DNA of 64,000 nt, taken from NCBI RefSeq assembly GCF_041260665.1, contig NZ_JBGCCT010000010.1, forward strand, positions 186,001 through 250,000, in the 5' to 3' direction. This DNA comes from Catenulispora sp. GP43 (GTDB lineage: Bacteria > Actinomycetota > Actinomycetes > Streptomycetales > Catenulisporaceae). The notes under the pieces are model-generated. The model was not told the origin of the DNA. It saw nothing but the letters and a program-made list of their open reading frames with translations, and ran no database searches. Positions 7,269-15,310 of this stretch are shown piece by piece. Positions within the stretch are counted from its first letter, which is position 1. Each line of letters starts with the position of its first letter. A program made the translations under genes and the position numbers.

Positions 7269-8816
7269 ATGACTCGTTCCACCCGCGCCTTCGAGCGCAG
7301 CTCCACCCGCACCTCCGAGCGCGGCTCCACCCAGCGCGGCGGCTCGGGCCCGCGCTCGTCCGGTCCCGCCGGATCCGGACACCGCTCTGGCTCCGGCCGC
7401 CGATCCGGTGCTCCGGTCGGCCGTCAGGGCTCGCCCGCGAACAGCGAGTTCGCGCTTCCGGTGAGCGCCACGCCGGTGCTCCCGGCCGTCGCGGAGTTCA
7501 GCGAGCTCGACATGCCGGCCGCGCTGCTGGCCACCCTGGCCGGCCAGGGCGTCACCACTCCGTTCCCGATCCAGGCCTCGACCCTGCCCAGTGCGCTGGC
7601 CGGCCGCGACGTCCTCGGCCGGGGCCGTACCGGCTCGGGCAAGACCATCGCCTTCGGCCTGGCCGTGCTGGCCCGCACCGCCGGACGCCGCGCCGAGCCC
7701 CGCCAGCCGCTGGCCCTAGTCCTGGTCCCGACCCGAGAGCTGGCCCAGCAGGTCACCGAGGCGCTGACGCCCTACGCCAAGGCCGTCCGGCTGCGGATGG
7801 CGACGGTCGTCGGCGGGATGTCGATCGGCCGTCAGGCGAACGCCCTGCGGGGCGGCGCGGAGATCGTCGTGGCCACCCCGGGGCGTCTGAAGGACCTGAT
7901 CGAGCGCGGCGACTGCCACCTGGACCAGGTCGCGATCACCGTCCTGGACGAGGCCGACCAGATGGCCGACATGGGCTTCCTGCCCCAGGTCACCGAGCTC
8001 CTGGACCAGGTCGCGCCGGGCGGGCAGACGATGCTGTTCTCCGCGACGCTGGACCGCAACGTCGACCGCCTGGTCCGCCGGTTCCTGAGCGACCCGGTCA
8101 CACACTCGGTCGACCCGTCGACCGCCACGGTCAGCACGATGGAGCACCACCTGCTGCACGTGCAGACCGACGACAAGAGCGCGGTCGTGGCGCACATCGC
8201 CTCCCGCGAAGGCGGGGTGATCATGTTCACCGACACCCGCCACGGCGCCGACCGCCTCGTGCGCGACCTGCTGGCCAACGGGGTGAAGGCGGCGGCGCTG
8301 CACGGCGGCAAGTCCCAGCCCCAGCGCAACCGCACCCTGGACCAGTTCCGCAACGGCCAGGTCACGGCGCTGATCGCGACCAACGTCGCCGCCCGCGGCA
8401 TCCACGTCGACGGCCTGGACCTGGTCGTCAACATCGACCCGCCCACCGACCACAAGGACTACCTGCACCGCGGCGGCCGCACCGCCCGCGCCGGCGAGTC
8501 GGGGACCGTGGTCACCCTGGTCCTGCCCAACCAGCGCCGCACCATGACCCGCCTGATGGCGACCGCCGGCATCACCCCGCACACCGCCCGGGTCCTCCCC
8601 GGCGACGCCGAACTCGCCGGCATCACCGGAGCCCGCGTCCCCACCGGCATCCCGGTCACGATCCCCAACCCGGTGATCGAACGCCCGCGGTACGCCGGCG
8701 GTTCCACCGGTGCGGGTCGCAAGCCGCGCAGCCGCTCCACCTACAAGGGGCGCAACGCGCAGGCCAATCCGGCATCACGCGCCAAGGCGCCGCGACGCGC
8801 CGTGGCCGCGGCCTGA
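7269..8816 (+). CDS. DEAD-box RNA helicase
   Basis: A 515-residue ATP-dependent RNA helicase of the cold-shock/ribosome-assembly type. After a Ser/Arg/Gly-rich disordered N-terminus of about 70 residues come the Q motif (FPIQ, Gln102), Walker A GRTGSGKT (119-126), PTRELAQQ, TPGR, DEAD (227-230) and SAT (258-260). The second RecA domain carries FTDTRHGADRLV, ATNVAARGIHVDG and HRGGRTARAG. The C-terminus is basic. The ATG at 7269 is preceded by GAGGAAGG; an in-frame start at 7146 would add an unlikely leader. The degraded csp gene just upstream suggests cold-shock control. Confidence 0.95.
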   Translation: MTRSTRAFERSSTRTSERGSTQRGGSGPRSSGPAGSGHRSGSGRRSGAPVGRQGSPANSEFALPVSATPVLPAVAEFSELDMPAALLATLAGQGVTTPFPIQASTLPSALAGRDVLGRGRTGSGKTIAFGLAVLARTAGRRAEPRQPLALVLVPTRELAQQVTEALTPYAKAVRLRMATVVGGMSIGRQANALRGGAEIVVATPGRLKDLIERGDCHLDQVAITVLDEADQMADMGFLPQVTELLDQVAPGGQTMLFSATLDRNVDRLVRRFLSDPVTHSVDPSTATVSTMEHHLLHVQTDDKSAVVAHIASREGGVIMFTDTRHGADRLVRDLLANGVKAAALHGGKSQPQRNRTLDQFRNGQVTALIATNVAARGIHVDGLDLVVNIDPPTDHKDYLHRGGRTARAGESGTVVTLVLPNQRRTMTRLMATAGITPHTARVLPGDAELAGITGARVPTGIPVTIPNPVIERPRYAGGSTGAGRKPRSRSTYKGRNAQANPASRAKAPRRAVAAA

Positions 8817-8894
8817 GCCGATCGGCCGACAACGCCGATCCATCGTGACGCGGGCCGGTGTGGACGTCCCCACCGGGATCACTTGAACACCCTT

Positions 8895-8929
8895 GGGCTC
8901 CGGCCTGCCTGGAGGCAGAGCCGGGGCCC
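8895..8929. terminator. Bidirectional terminator hairpin
   Basis: A 15-bp stem can form: GGGCTC-CGGC-CTGCC, loop TGGA, then GGCAG-(A)-GCCG-GGGCCC, with one bulge and one G-T pair. It lies between the convergent helicase and agmatinase genes and likely ends both transcripts. Confidence 0.6.
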
Positions 8930-8934
8930 TCGTC

Positions 8935-9948
8935 TCATCGTCCGTCAAGGAGCGGCTGCATGGGATCCCACTGCGTCCCGCCGGCCGCGTCGGCGCGGCG
9001 GCGGGCGATCGCCGACAGCGCCTCCAGCACCACCCGGTTGCCGAGGGCCGCGGTGATGTCGGCGTGGTCGTACGGCGGCGACACCTCCACGATCTCCAGG
9101 CCCAGCACCGGCAGCTCGTAACAGATCCGCCGCACCGCGTCGAGCAGGGCTCGGCCGGACAGCCCGCCGGGCTCCGGGGTGCCGGTCCCCGGGGCGTGTC
9201 CGGGGTCTGCGACGTCGATGTCGACCGAGAGGTAGACGCCGTCGCAGTCGTCGGTCGCGATGGCGAAGGCCTCGGTCAGGCACTCCGGCAGCCCGCGGGC
9301 GACGATCTCCGTCATCTCGTACGACCGCATCCGCTGCCCCGCCATCCATGACAGCGTCTCCGGCTCCGGCCAGTAGCCGCGCAGCCCCACCTGCAGGAAC
9401 CGGTCACCGCGGATGGCGCCGGACTCGATGAGCCGGCGCATCGGCTGCCCGTGGCCGTGCAGGTGGCCGAACTCGATGTCGCCGGTGTCCGCGTGGGCGT
9501 CGAAGTGGATCATCGAGACCCGGCCGAAGCCGTGGTGCCGGGCCACGCCGGTGGCGTTCGGCAGCGCGACGGTGTGGTCCCCGCCGAGCACCACCGGGAT
9601 CGCGCCGGAGGCGGCGATGGTGTGGACCGCGGTCTCGATCGCCGCGATCGAGGCCTCGATGTCGCCGGCGTACATCTCCACGTCGCCGGCGTCCACGACG
9701 CGCAGGTCGCGCAGGCCGTCCACGCGCAGCGCGAGGCTGGGCCGCGAGCCGTCGTGGGGCAGGTAGCAGGCCTGGCGGATGGCCTGCGGGCCGAAGCGGG
9801 TGCCGGGCCGGTGGGTGGTGCCGCCGTCGAAGGGGGCGCCGACGATGACGATGTCCGCGCCCGCCATCGACCCCGGATCCCCCAGGTCGCAGCGGTCGAC
9901 GCCGAGGAAGGTGATGTCCGGTCCGAACATCGCGCCGTATCTGGCCAT
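8935..9948 (-). CDS. Agmatinase/ureohydrolase family protein
   Basis: A 337-residue manganese ureohydrolase (arginase/agmatinase fold) that hydrolyses a guanidino compound to urea and an amine. The metal ligands are present: His125 in GGDHTV, Asp150-His152-Asp154 in HFDAHAD, and the two Asp of SVDIDVADP, followed by APGTGTPEPGG. Length and the APFDGGTTHRPGTRFGP N-terminal motif favour the SpeB-like agmatinase/guanidinobutyrase branch over arginase. It diverges from an APC permease and lies near a TetR gene and a RidA fusion, which together suggest uptake and breakdown of agmatine, guanidinobutyrate or a polyamine. The exact substrate is not decided by sequence. Confidence 0.88.
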   Translation of the reverse strand: MARYGAMFGPDITFLGVDRCDLGDPGSMAGADIVIVGAPFDGGTTHRPGTRFGPQAIRQACYLPHDGSRPSLALRVDGLRDLRVVDAGDVEMYAGDIEASIAAIETAVHTIAASGAIPVVLGGDHTVALPNATGVARHHGFGRVSMIHFDAHADTGDIEFGHLHGHGQPMRRLIESGAIRGDRFLQVGLRGYWPEPETLSWMAGQRMRSYEMTEIVARGLPECLTEAFAIATDDCDGVYLSVDIDVADPGHAPGTGTPEPGGLSGRALLDAVRRICYELPVLGLEIVEVSPPYDHADITAALGNRVVLEALSAIARRRADAAGGTQWDPMQPLLDGR

Positions 9949-9986
9949 GGTGCTCCTAGCCGCAGAGAATCTTCCGTATCGGAAAC

Positions 9987-10006
9987 CTGTACAGCCATAC
10001 GGTATG
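9987..10006. promoter_or_regulatory. Palindromes in the agmatinase/permease intergenic region
   Basis: CTGTACAG (9987-9994) is a perfect palindrome and CATAC-G-GTATG (9996-10006) is a perfect 5+1+5 inverted repeat, side by side in the 153-bp gap between divergent genes. They are candidate operators for the TetR regulator encoded downstream of the permease. Confidence 0.45.
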
Positions 10007-10101
10007 TGGTTACAGTTCCGGGCACCAGCCCGGATGTGCCGGGCGTCACGCCGTCACGCCGTCGAGTCGTCAGGAGACCGGCAGATGCAGGAGACCAGCA
10101 G

Positions 10102-11562
10102 ATGACCACAGCGCCCCACGCCGAGCCCGACGACCCGCCCGCGCCGGGACCCACCGCGGCCAGTCCGGCAGGACACGCCGCGGCCAGTCCGGCAGGTCGC
10201 CCCGCACCCGATCGGCCCGCGTCCGCCACCCTCGACAAGGGCCTGCGCGCAGGCGCCCTCGGCCTGCTGTCGAGCATCGTCATCGCGGTGTCCTCCACCG
10301 CCCCCGCCTACAGCATCGCCGCGACGCTGGGCCTGATCGTGGCGATCAGCGGCACCCACACTCCCGCGATGTTCATCGTCGCCTTCATCCCGATGCTGTT
10401 CATCGCCGTCGCCTTCCGCGAGCTGAACAGGATCGACCCGGACTGCGGCATCACCTTCGTCTGGGTCCGCCGTGCCTTCGGGCCCGCCGCCGGGTGGATG
10501 GGCGGCTGGGGCATCATCGCCGCGGACATCATCGTGATGGCCAGCCTGGCCCAGGTCGTCGGGCGCTACGCGCTTCTGCTGGTCGGCGCGGACGGCCTGG
10601 CCACGCAGACCGCGCCGGTGGTCGTCGTGGGCGTCGTCTTCATCGCGGCGCTGACCTACGTCTGCTTCCGGGGCATCGAGATCTCGGCCCGGCTCCAACT
10701 GGTGTTGCTCGGCATCGAGATCGCGGGCCTGGCCGCGTTGTGCGTGGTCGCGTTCGTCAAAGCCGGCACGGGGCATGCGATGGCCGGCCACGGGCACCTC
10801 TCCGCGTCCTGGCTGAACCCCTTCAGCGGCAGCTTCACCGACGTCTCGAACGCGTTCCTGCTGGCCGTCTTCGTCTACTGGGGCTGGGACGCCGCGGTGA
10901 GCGTCAACGAGGAGACCGAGGACGCCGAGCGCATCCCGGGCCGCTCGGCCGTCACCTCGACGCTCATGCTGGTCGCGATCTTCTTCGTGGTGGCGGTCGC
11001 GACCCTCGCCTACGCCGGCCCGGATTTCCTGGCCAAGAACAGCGGCGACGTCCTGGGCGCGATGGCCGACTCGGTGTTCGGGAGCACGTTCGGCAAGATC
11101 ATGATCCTGTGCGTGCTGTCCTCCACCGCCGCCTCGACCCAGACCACGATCATGCCGACCGCACGGGCCGTCCTGTCGATGGCCGCGCACGGCGCCCTGC
11201 CCGCACGCCTGGCCCGCGTCCATCCGCGATACCTCACGCCCGGCGTGGCGACCATCACGATGGGCGTGGTCTCCGCGGTGTTCTACGTGCTCCTGGCCAT
11301 GGTCTCCAGCAACATCCTGGCCGATTCGGCCTCCGCGACCGGACTGCTGATCGCCTTCTACTACGGGCTGACCGGCCTGGCCTGCGTCTGGGTCTTCCGC
11401 AAGGACCTGCGGCGCAGCCGCCGTGATCTGCTGGCCAAGGGCGTGCTGCCGCTGCTCGGCAGCTTGGCCCTGTTCGGCGCGTTCATCCTGTCGATCAAGT
11501 CCTACCTGCCCGCCTCCAGCAGCGCGACACACACTTCGCCGGAATCGGCGGGATCTTCCTGA
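10102..11562 (+). CDS. APC-family amino acid/polyamine permease, frameshifted near the C-terminus
   Basis: A 486-residue transporter of the amino acid-polyamine-organocation superfamily. After a Pro/Ala-rich cytoplasmic leader the first helix begins LGLLSSIVIAVSSTAPAYS, a hallmark of the family, and about 11 further hydrophobic segments follow; YWGWDAAVSVNEETED matches the helix 6/7 region. GGAG precedes the ATG at 10102. The last helix is missing: the frame ends in THTSPESAGSS, while the +2 frame continues with a good membrane helix to 11669 (see next entry). It diverges from the agmatinase and is followed by a TetR gene, so it probably imports the agmatinase substrate. Confidence 0.88.
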   Translation: MTTAPHAEPDDPPAPGPTAASPAGHAAASPAGRPAPDRPASATLDKGLRAGALGLLSSIVIAVSSTAPAYSIAATLGLIVAISGTHTPAMFIVAFIPMLFIAVAFRELNRIDPDCGITFVWVRRAFGPAAGWMGGWGIIAADIIVMASLAQVVGRYALLLVGADGLATQTAPVVVVGVVFIAALTYVCFRGIEISARLQLVLLGIEIAGLAALCVVAFVKAGTGHAMAGHGHLSASWLNPFSGSFTDVSNAFLLAVFVYWGWDAAVSVNEETEDAERIPGRSAVTSTLMLVAIFFVVAVATLAYAGPDFLAKNSGDVLGAMADSVFGSTFGKIMILCVLSSTAASTQTTIMPTARAVLSMAAHGALPARLARVHPRYLTPGVATITMGVVSAVFYVLLAMVSSNILADSASATGLLIAFYYGLTGLACVWVFRKDLRRSRRDLLAKGVLPLLGSLALFGAFILSIKSYLPASSSATHTSPESAGSS

Positions 11563-11669
11563 TCGGCGCGGGAGCGCTGGTTCTCGGGCTGCTGCTGATG
11601 CTCGCCGCGCGGCTGCGGTACCCCGGATACTTCCGCCAGCGTCGTCCGACGGCCACCGAGCTGGGATGA
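11532..11669 (+). other. Out-of-frame C-terminal extension of the APC permease
   Basis: This frame reads HFAGIGGIFLIGAGALVLGL and then LLMLAARLRYPGYFRQRRP before TGA at 11667, which is the expected final helix and basic tail of such permeases. Removing one AC from the ACACACAC tract at about 11527-11534 would join it in frame with the upstream gene. Either a real slippage mutation or a sequencing error explains the break. Confidence 0.65.
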
Positions 11670-11721
11670 CAGGCGCGAGGCCGCCCGCGGCGCCGGAGCC
11701 CGGGCGGCCTCACCGGAGATC

Positions 11722-11727
11722 TATAGA
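11722..11727 (+). promoter_or_regulatory. Possible -10 element for a leaderless tetR transcript
   Basis: TATAGA ends nine bases before the ATG at 11736 and no ribosome-binding sequence lies between them. This is the arrangement of leaderless actinobacterial mRNAs. Confidence 0.35.
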
Positions 11728-11735
11728 CTCCTTGC

Positions 11736-12356
11736 ATGACCACGCCGCCGACCCACCGCGCGGGCCGCCGGGCCGGCCGCCGCAAGACCGAGGTCCTGCA
11801 AGCCGCGGTCCGGGTCCTGGCCGAGCGAGGCGCCGAGGGCACCCGCTTCCAGGACGTGTCGGCGGCCAGCGGAGTGCCGGTCAGCACCCTGCAGTACTAC
11901 TTCGGCTCCCGCGAGGACCTGCTGATCGCCGCGTTCAGACACGCTTCCGAGACCGAGACCGCGTTCCTGCACGACGAACTCGCGCAGGTCCCGGACCCCT
12001 GGGACCGGCTGGTGCGGATCATCGACACCGTGCTGCAGGGCGTGCGGCCGGAGGCGCCGGAAAGCGGCCGGGTGTGGATCGAATCGTGGCGCTACGGGAT
12101 GCGCGACGAGGAGATGCGCCAGGACGTGCTGCGCGACTACGAAGCCTGGCGCACCCTGATCAGCGACGCGATCCGTGCCGGGTTGGACACCGGCGCGTTC
12201 GCCGGCGGGGATCCGGAGGCTGACGCGATCGTGATCCTGTCGCTTCTGGACGGTATCGGACTGCCCACCGCGATCGGGGACCCGGCGGTCTCGCCAGAAA
12301 GAGCGCGCGAGCTGATGCTCAGCACCCTGACGAGGCTGCTGCAACCGTCGCAGTGA
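11736..12356 (+). CDS. TetR-family transcriptional regulator
   Basis: A 206-residue repressor. The N-terminal HTH spans about residues 16-60: TEVLQAAVRVLAERGAEGT, FQDVSAASGVPVSTLQYYF and SREDLLIAAF. The C-terminal domain (RVWIESWRYGMRDEEMRQDV and the final SLLDGIGLP) resembles BetI/RutR-like TetR_C domains often tied to nitrogen compound catabolism. No Shine-Dalgarno is present; a -10-like TATAGA close to the ATG suggests leaderless translation. Position directly after the permease and near the agmatinase makes it the likely controller of that locus, acting at the palindromes around 9990. Confidence 0.88.
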   Translation: MTTPPTHRAGRRAGRRKTEVLQAAVRVLAERGAEGTRFQDVSAASGVPVSTLQYYFGSREDLLIAAFRHASETETAFLHDELAQVPDPWDRLVRIIDTVLQGVRPEAPESGRVWIESWRYGMRDEEMRQDVLRDYEAWRTLISDAIRAGLDTGAFAGGDPEADAIVILSLLDGIGLPTAIGDPAVSPERARELMLSTLTRLLQPSQ

Positions 12357-12457
12357 GGATCGTGATGCACCGGGGCCACCGCTTACCGATTGGCTCTGTG
12401 ATCTCCAGTCCCCAAGATCTGACACTGGCCAGACGTTCATCCTCGAAGGAGATCTCT

Positions 12458-13261
12458 GTGCCTATCGTTCGCATCGATGCGCCCAAAAGCCCGGCGGGCT
12501 TCGTCGAGCAGGCCGGTGAGGCGGTTCACCGCGCGCTGGTCGAGGCGCTCGGCATCCCCGAGGCCGACCGCTTCCAGGTGCTCATCGAGCATGAGCCCGG
12601 CCACCTGTCAGCGGACCGGTCATTCCTCGGCGTCGACCGCTCCGAGAACGTGGTGCTGGTCGAGGTCACCCTGGTCGCGGGGCGGAGCGTGCAGTTGAAG
12701 AAGACGCTGTACGCGGCGATCGCCGACCAGCTTGCCGAGGTCGGCGTGCGGCGGGAGGACGTGCTGGTCTGTCTGAACGAGGTTCGGGCCGAGGACTTCT
12801 CGTTCGGCGAGGGGAAGGCACAGTATGCCGACGCCCTGCCGCCGCACCTGGCGACCAGACCGGCACCGTCCGCACCGTCGGCAGCGTCCTCTGCTCCGGC
12901 GTCCATCGCCTCCCTGCCCTTCACCCCGGCAGTCCCGCACGGCGGCTTCATATTCGTCAGCGGCCAGGTCGGCGTGGACCCGGCCACCGGCGCGCTGCGC
13001 CCCGGTGGCGTCGCGGCCCAGTTCGAGCAGGCGGTGGCCAACCTCGAGGCGGTACTGAAGGCTTCCGGCCGGACACTGGCCGACGTCGTGCGCGTCGGTG
13101 TCTACCTGACCGACATGGACGACTACGCCGCGATGAACGATGCCTACCGTAAAGCGTTCGCCGAGCCCTATCCGGCCCGCACCGCGATCGGCGTCGCGGC
13201 GCTGCCGCTCTCCGCGGCGGTCGAGATCGACGCGATCGTCGCCGACCGGAACGCCCGATGA
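12458..13261 (+). CDS. Tautomerase-RidA fusion protein
   Basis: A 267-residue two-domain protein. Residues 2-124 are a tautomerase-superfamily domain: the GTG start places Pro2 at the mature N-terminus (PIVRIDAPK), the catalytic base of the family, and the domain closes with RAEDFSFGEGKAQYA, typical of the longer tautomerase proteins. A Pro/Ala/Ser linker (about 128-150) leads to a RidA/YjgF domain at 151-267 with FIFVSGQVGVDPATG, VRVGVYLTDMDDYAAMN and Arg241 in PYPARTAIGV, the residue that contacts the imine/enamine substrate. AAGGAG precedes GTG 12458 by seven bases. A joint enol/enamine-processing function is inferred. It follows the TetR gene on the same strand. Confidence 0.85.
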   Translation: MPIVRIDAPKSPAGFVEQAGEAVHRALVEALGIPEADRFQVLIEHEPGHLSADRSFLGVDRSENVVLVEVTLVAGRSVQLKKTLYAAIADQLAEVGVRREDVLVCLNEVRAEDFSFGEGKAQYADALPPHLATRPAPSAPSAASSAPASIASLPFTPAVPHGGFIFVSGQVGVDPATGALRPGGVAAQFEQAVANLEAVLKASGRTLADVVRVGVYLTDMDDYAAMNDAYRKAFAEPYPARTAIGVAALPLSAAVEIDAIVADRNAR

Positions 13262-13474
13262 CGGGCGACCTGAAGCTCACGCAGCACGACACAGGATCGT
13301 CACGCGGTGGTCACTGAGATCACCTCACAGGCCCGGCGTCTACTCGGCCCGCTGAGGACTGGTTGATGAATGCGCCCCTTTCCTCGGTGCACATGCAGAA
13401 GATGGCCGGTGATCTCGCCGCTCACGCCGAGATGATCGCCGAGTCCTGACAGCGCCGGCGCCGGACCACGGCCG

Positions 13475-14002
13475 TCAGCGCGGCTGTGCGGGCCCCGCGG
13501 CCGTCGGCGGCTGATCATCGGGGACGTGGCCGTCTCGGTCGATGGCGCGCGTGATGCGGCCGCCGATGTCGCGCAGCTGGCGCGTCTGCGGCTTCGTCAG
13601 TGGGTCGAACACCAGCCGGCGCACCTCCTCGATATGGCCGGGCGCGGCCTCCACGACCTTCGTCCAGCCGTCGTCGGTCATGATCGCCAGCGTGTAACGG
13701 CCATCCGCCGGATCGGGGGTGCGGCGCACCCAGCCGCGCTGCTCCATGCGCGCGACCACTTGAGACAGCCGTGGAAGCGAGCCCTCGGCCTGCGCCGCCA
13801 ACGTACTCATCCGCCGGGTGCGATCAGGCGCCTCTGACAGCAGAGCCAGCACCTGGTACTCGAAGTGGGAGATCCCGGCGTCTCGGCGCAGCTGGGCGTC
13901 GAGCGCGGCCGACAGCCGGTTCAGGACGCCGGCCAGGGCCAGCCACGCCTGCCTCTCATCAGGGTCGAGCCAGCGCGGCTCGGGCGGGGCGTTCACCTGC
14001 AC
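13475..14002 (-). CDS. MarR-family transcriptional regulator
   Basis: A 175-residue winged-helix regulator. Its core shows LRRDAGISHFEYQVLALLSE, then STLAAQAEGSLPRLSQVVAR (recognition helix) and RRTPDPADGRYTLAIMTDDG (wing). The C-terminal tail is Pro-rich. It diverges from the Tat-exported SnoaL-like protein gene; A/T-rich inverted repeats in the 143-bp gap are probable operators for both genes. The 213 bp between the tautomerase-RidA gene and this one include only a 27-codon frame at 13366-13449 (MNAPLSSVHMQKMAGD) that looks like a relic. Confidence 0.88.
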   Translation of the reverse strand: MQVNAPPEPRWLDPDERQAWLALAGVLNRLSAALDAQLRRDAGISHFEYQVLALLSEAPDRTRRMSTLAAQAEGSLPRLSQVVARMEQRGWVRRTPDPADGRYTLAIMTDDGWTKVVEAAPGHIEEVRRLVFDPLTKPQTRQLRDIGGRITRAIDRDGHVPDDQPPTAAGPAQPR

Positions 14003-14069
14003 AGGTTAACAGTTGAAGTGATCCGACCCTGGAATGACTTGCAGCGTGAAGTGAAGCAGGGCTAAAGTC

Positions 14070-14085
14070 AGTTAAGCCTTTAAGT
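14070..14085. promoter_or_regulatory. MarR operator candidate
   Basis: AGTTAAGCCTTTAAGT has the dyad pattern A-N-TTAA-N4-TTAA-N-T, flanked on both sides by GTCAG. It lies 60 bases ahead of the SnoaL-like gene and in the promoter gap shared with the MarR gene; GTTAAC at about 14004 may be a second half-site. Confidence 0.45.
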
Positions 14086-14145
14086 CAGACACCGGTCGGG
14101 TACAGGCTGAACCGTTTCCTCAACCAGCAGAAGAAGGCATCACCG

Positions 14146-15168
14146 ATGCAGCACGCCAACAAGCAGGAGCCCACAAGGCGGACGATGCTCCGCGCCGGAG
14201 CGGCAGCCGGGACGGCCACGGGCCTGAGCGCCGCCGGTATCCTCGGCGCCCGGGCGGCGAACGCCACGACGACCTCGGCACCCGGCGAATCACGCAAGCC
14301 ACCGCCCTATCCGCCCGATGTCACGGACACCTCACGCTGCACCCCGGAGGTCGCAGCGCTCTTCCACCGCATCTTCACCGCCAAAAGCGAACACGACACC
14401 GCCGCGTTCATGGCCCACTTCTCAAGAACGAACACCTCTTACAGCGACGCCTGCCTGGGCGTGGTCATGTCCGGCTGGCAAACGATCAACACCGAGTTCA
14501 CCTCGATCTTCACGAGCGCACCGGCCGACGCGATCGCCTACCCGCTGACCATCGTCGGCGACACGGACAGCGCGACGGTCGAGTTCGTGGACTCCCCCGG
14601 GTTCTTCGGCCAGGAGATCCGCGCCCTGTCCTCGGTCACCTTCGACCGCGACCGGAAGATCACCCGCTGGGTCGACTACTGGGACCGTCGCAGTTCCCTG
14701 TTCCCCAGCCCCGACGCCAGCGCCTACCCGGCCGACTTCAACGATTCCGAGCAGAACGCCGACCCCGCCGTCGTGCACGCCGCCACCCGGCTCCAATCCG
14801 CTTTCGCAGCCGGCGACGCCGCCGCAGCCGCCGCTCTGATGTCCGTCGACGTCGTCCATGAAGACATGGCCGCGCACACTCGAATCCGCGGACAGGCCCA
14901 GGTCCAGCGCTACTACACGCGGGCACTCCGATATCTGCCCTACGGCCCGGGCGCCGCGCTGCTCCACACCGAGGGCAGCCGCCAAGGCGGCGGCTACGAG
15001 TGGTCGACGTCACCGGCCGTCGTGCCGGGGCGTCGCGGCCACACCGCCATCGGGCTCGACGCCGTCGGCAGGATCAACCGCCTGATCACCGTCTACGACT
15101 CCAGCCTGCTGAGTTACCCCGCCTATCTATCCCTCATCAGCCTCGCAGCCGAGGCACCCCTGTCCTGA
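14146..15168 (+). CDS. Tat-exported protein with two SnoaL/NTF2-like domains
   Basis: A 340-residue secreted protein. The N-terminus carries a twin-arginine signal (TRRTMLRAG, Arg11-Arg12, then an Ala/Gly-rich core ending near ARAANA), so it folds before export. Two cone-shaped NTF2/SnoaL-like modules follow: residues of about 60-185 (FTAKSEHDTAAFMAHFSRTN, VTFDRDRKITRWVDYWDRRS) and 200-330 (AFAAGDAAAAAALMSVDVV, DAVGRINRLITVYD). Such domains bind small polyketide- or steroid-like ligands, or act as isomerases. AAGAAGG precedes the ATG. The divergent MarR gene probably regulates it. Ligand unknown. Confidence 0.75.
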   Translation: MQHANKQEPTRRTMLRAGAAAGTATGLSAAGILGARAANATTTSAPGESRKPPPYPPDVTDTSRCTPEVAALFHRIFTAKSEHDTAAFMAHFSRTNTSYSDACLGVVMSGWQTINTEFTSIFTSAPADAIAYPLTIVGDTDSATVEFVDSPGFFGQEIRALSSVTFDRDRKITRWVDYWDRRSSLFPSPDASAYPADFNDSEQNADPAVVHAATRLQSAFAAGDAAAAAALMSVDVVHEDMAAHTRIRGQAQVQRYYTRALRYLPYGPGAALLHTEGSRQGGGYEWSTSPAVVPGRRGHTAIGLDAVGRINRLITVYDSSLLSYPAYLSLISLAAEAPLS

Positions 15169-15310
15169 ACACAGCAGCAACCACTACCGACGATCTCCCG
15201 GATGCGGTTCTGGCGGGATGCGAACGGCAGGGCCGTCGTCGGTCAGCGGCCCGATCTCCTTTTGATCGGCTGGCTGTTCTTCGCCGGCTTCACCGCCCCG
15301 CTGTTCTGTG

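Noticed and set aside
10054-11532. Frame of 492 codons antisense to the APC permease
   Set aside because: Gly/His/Asp-rich composition without domain signals, an antisense shadow of a high-GC gene.
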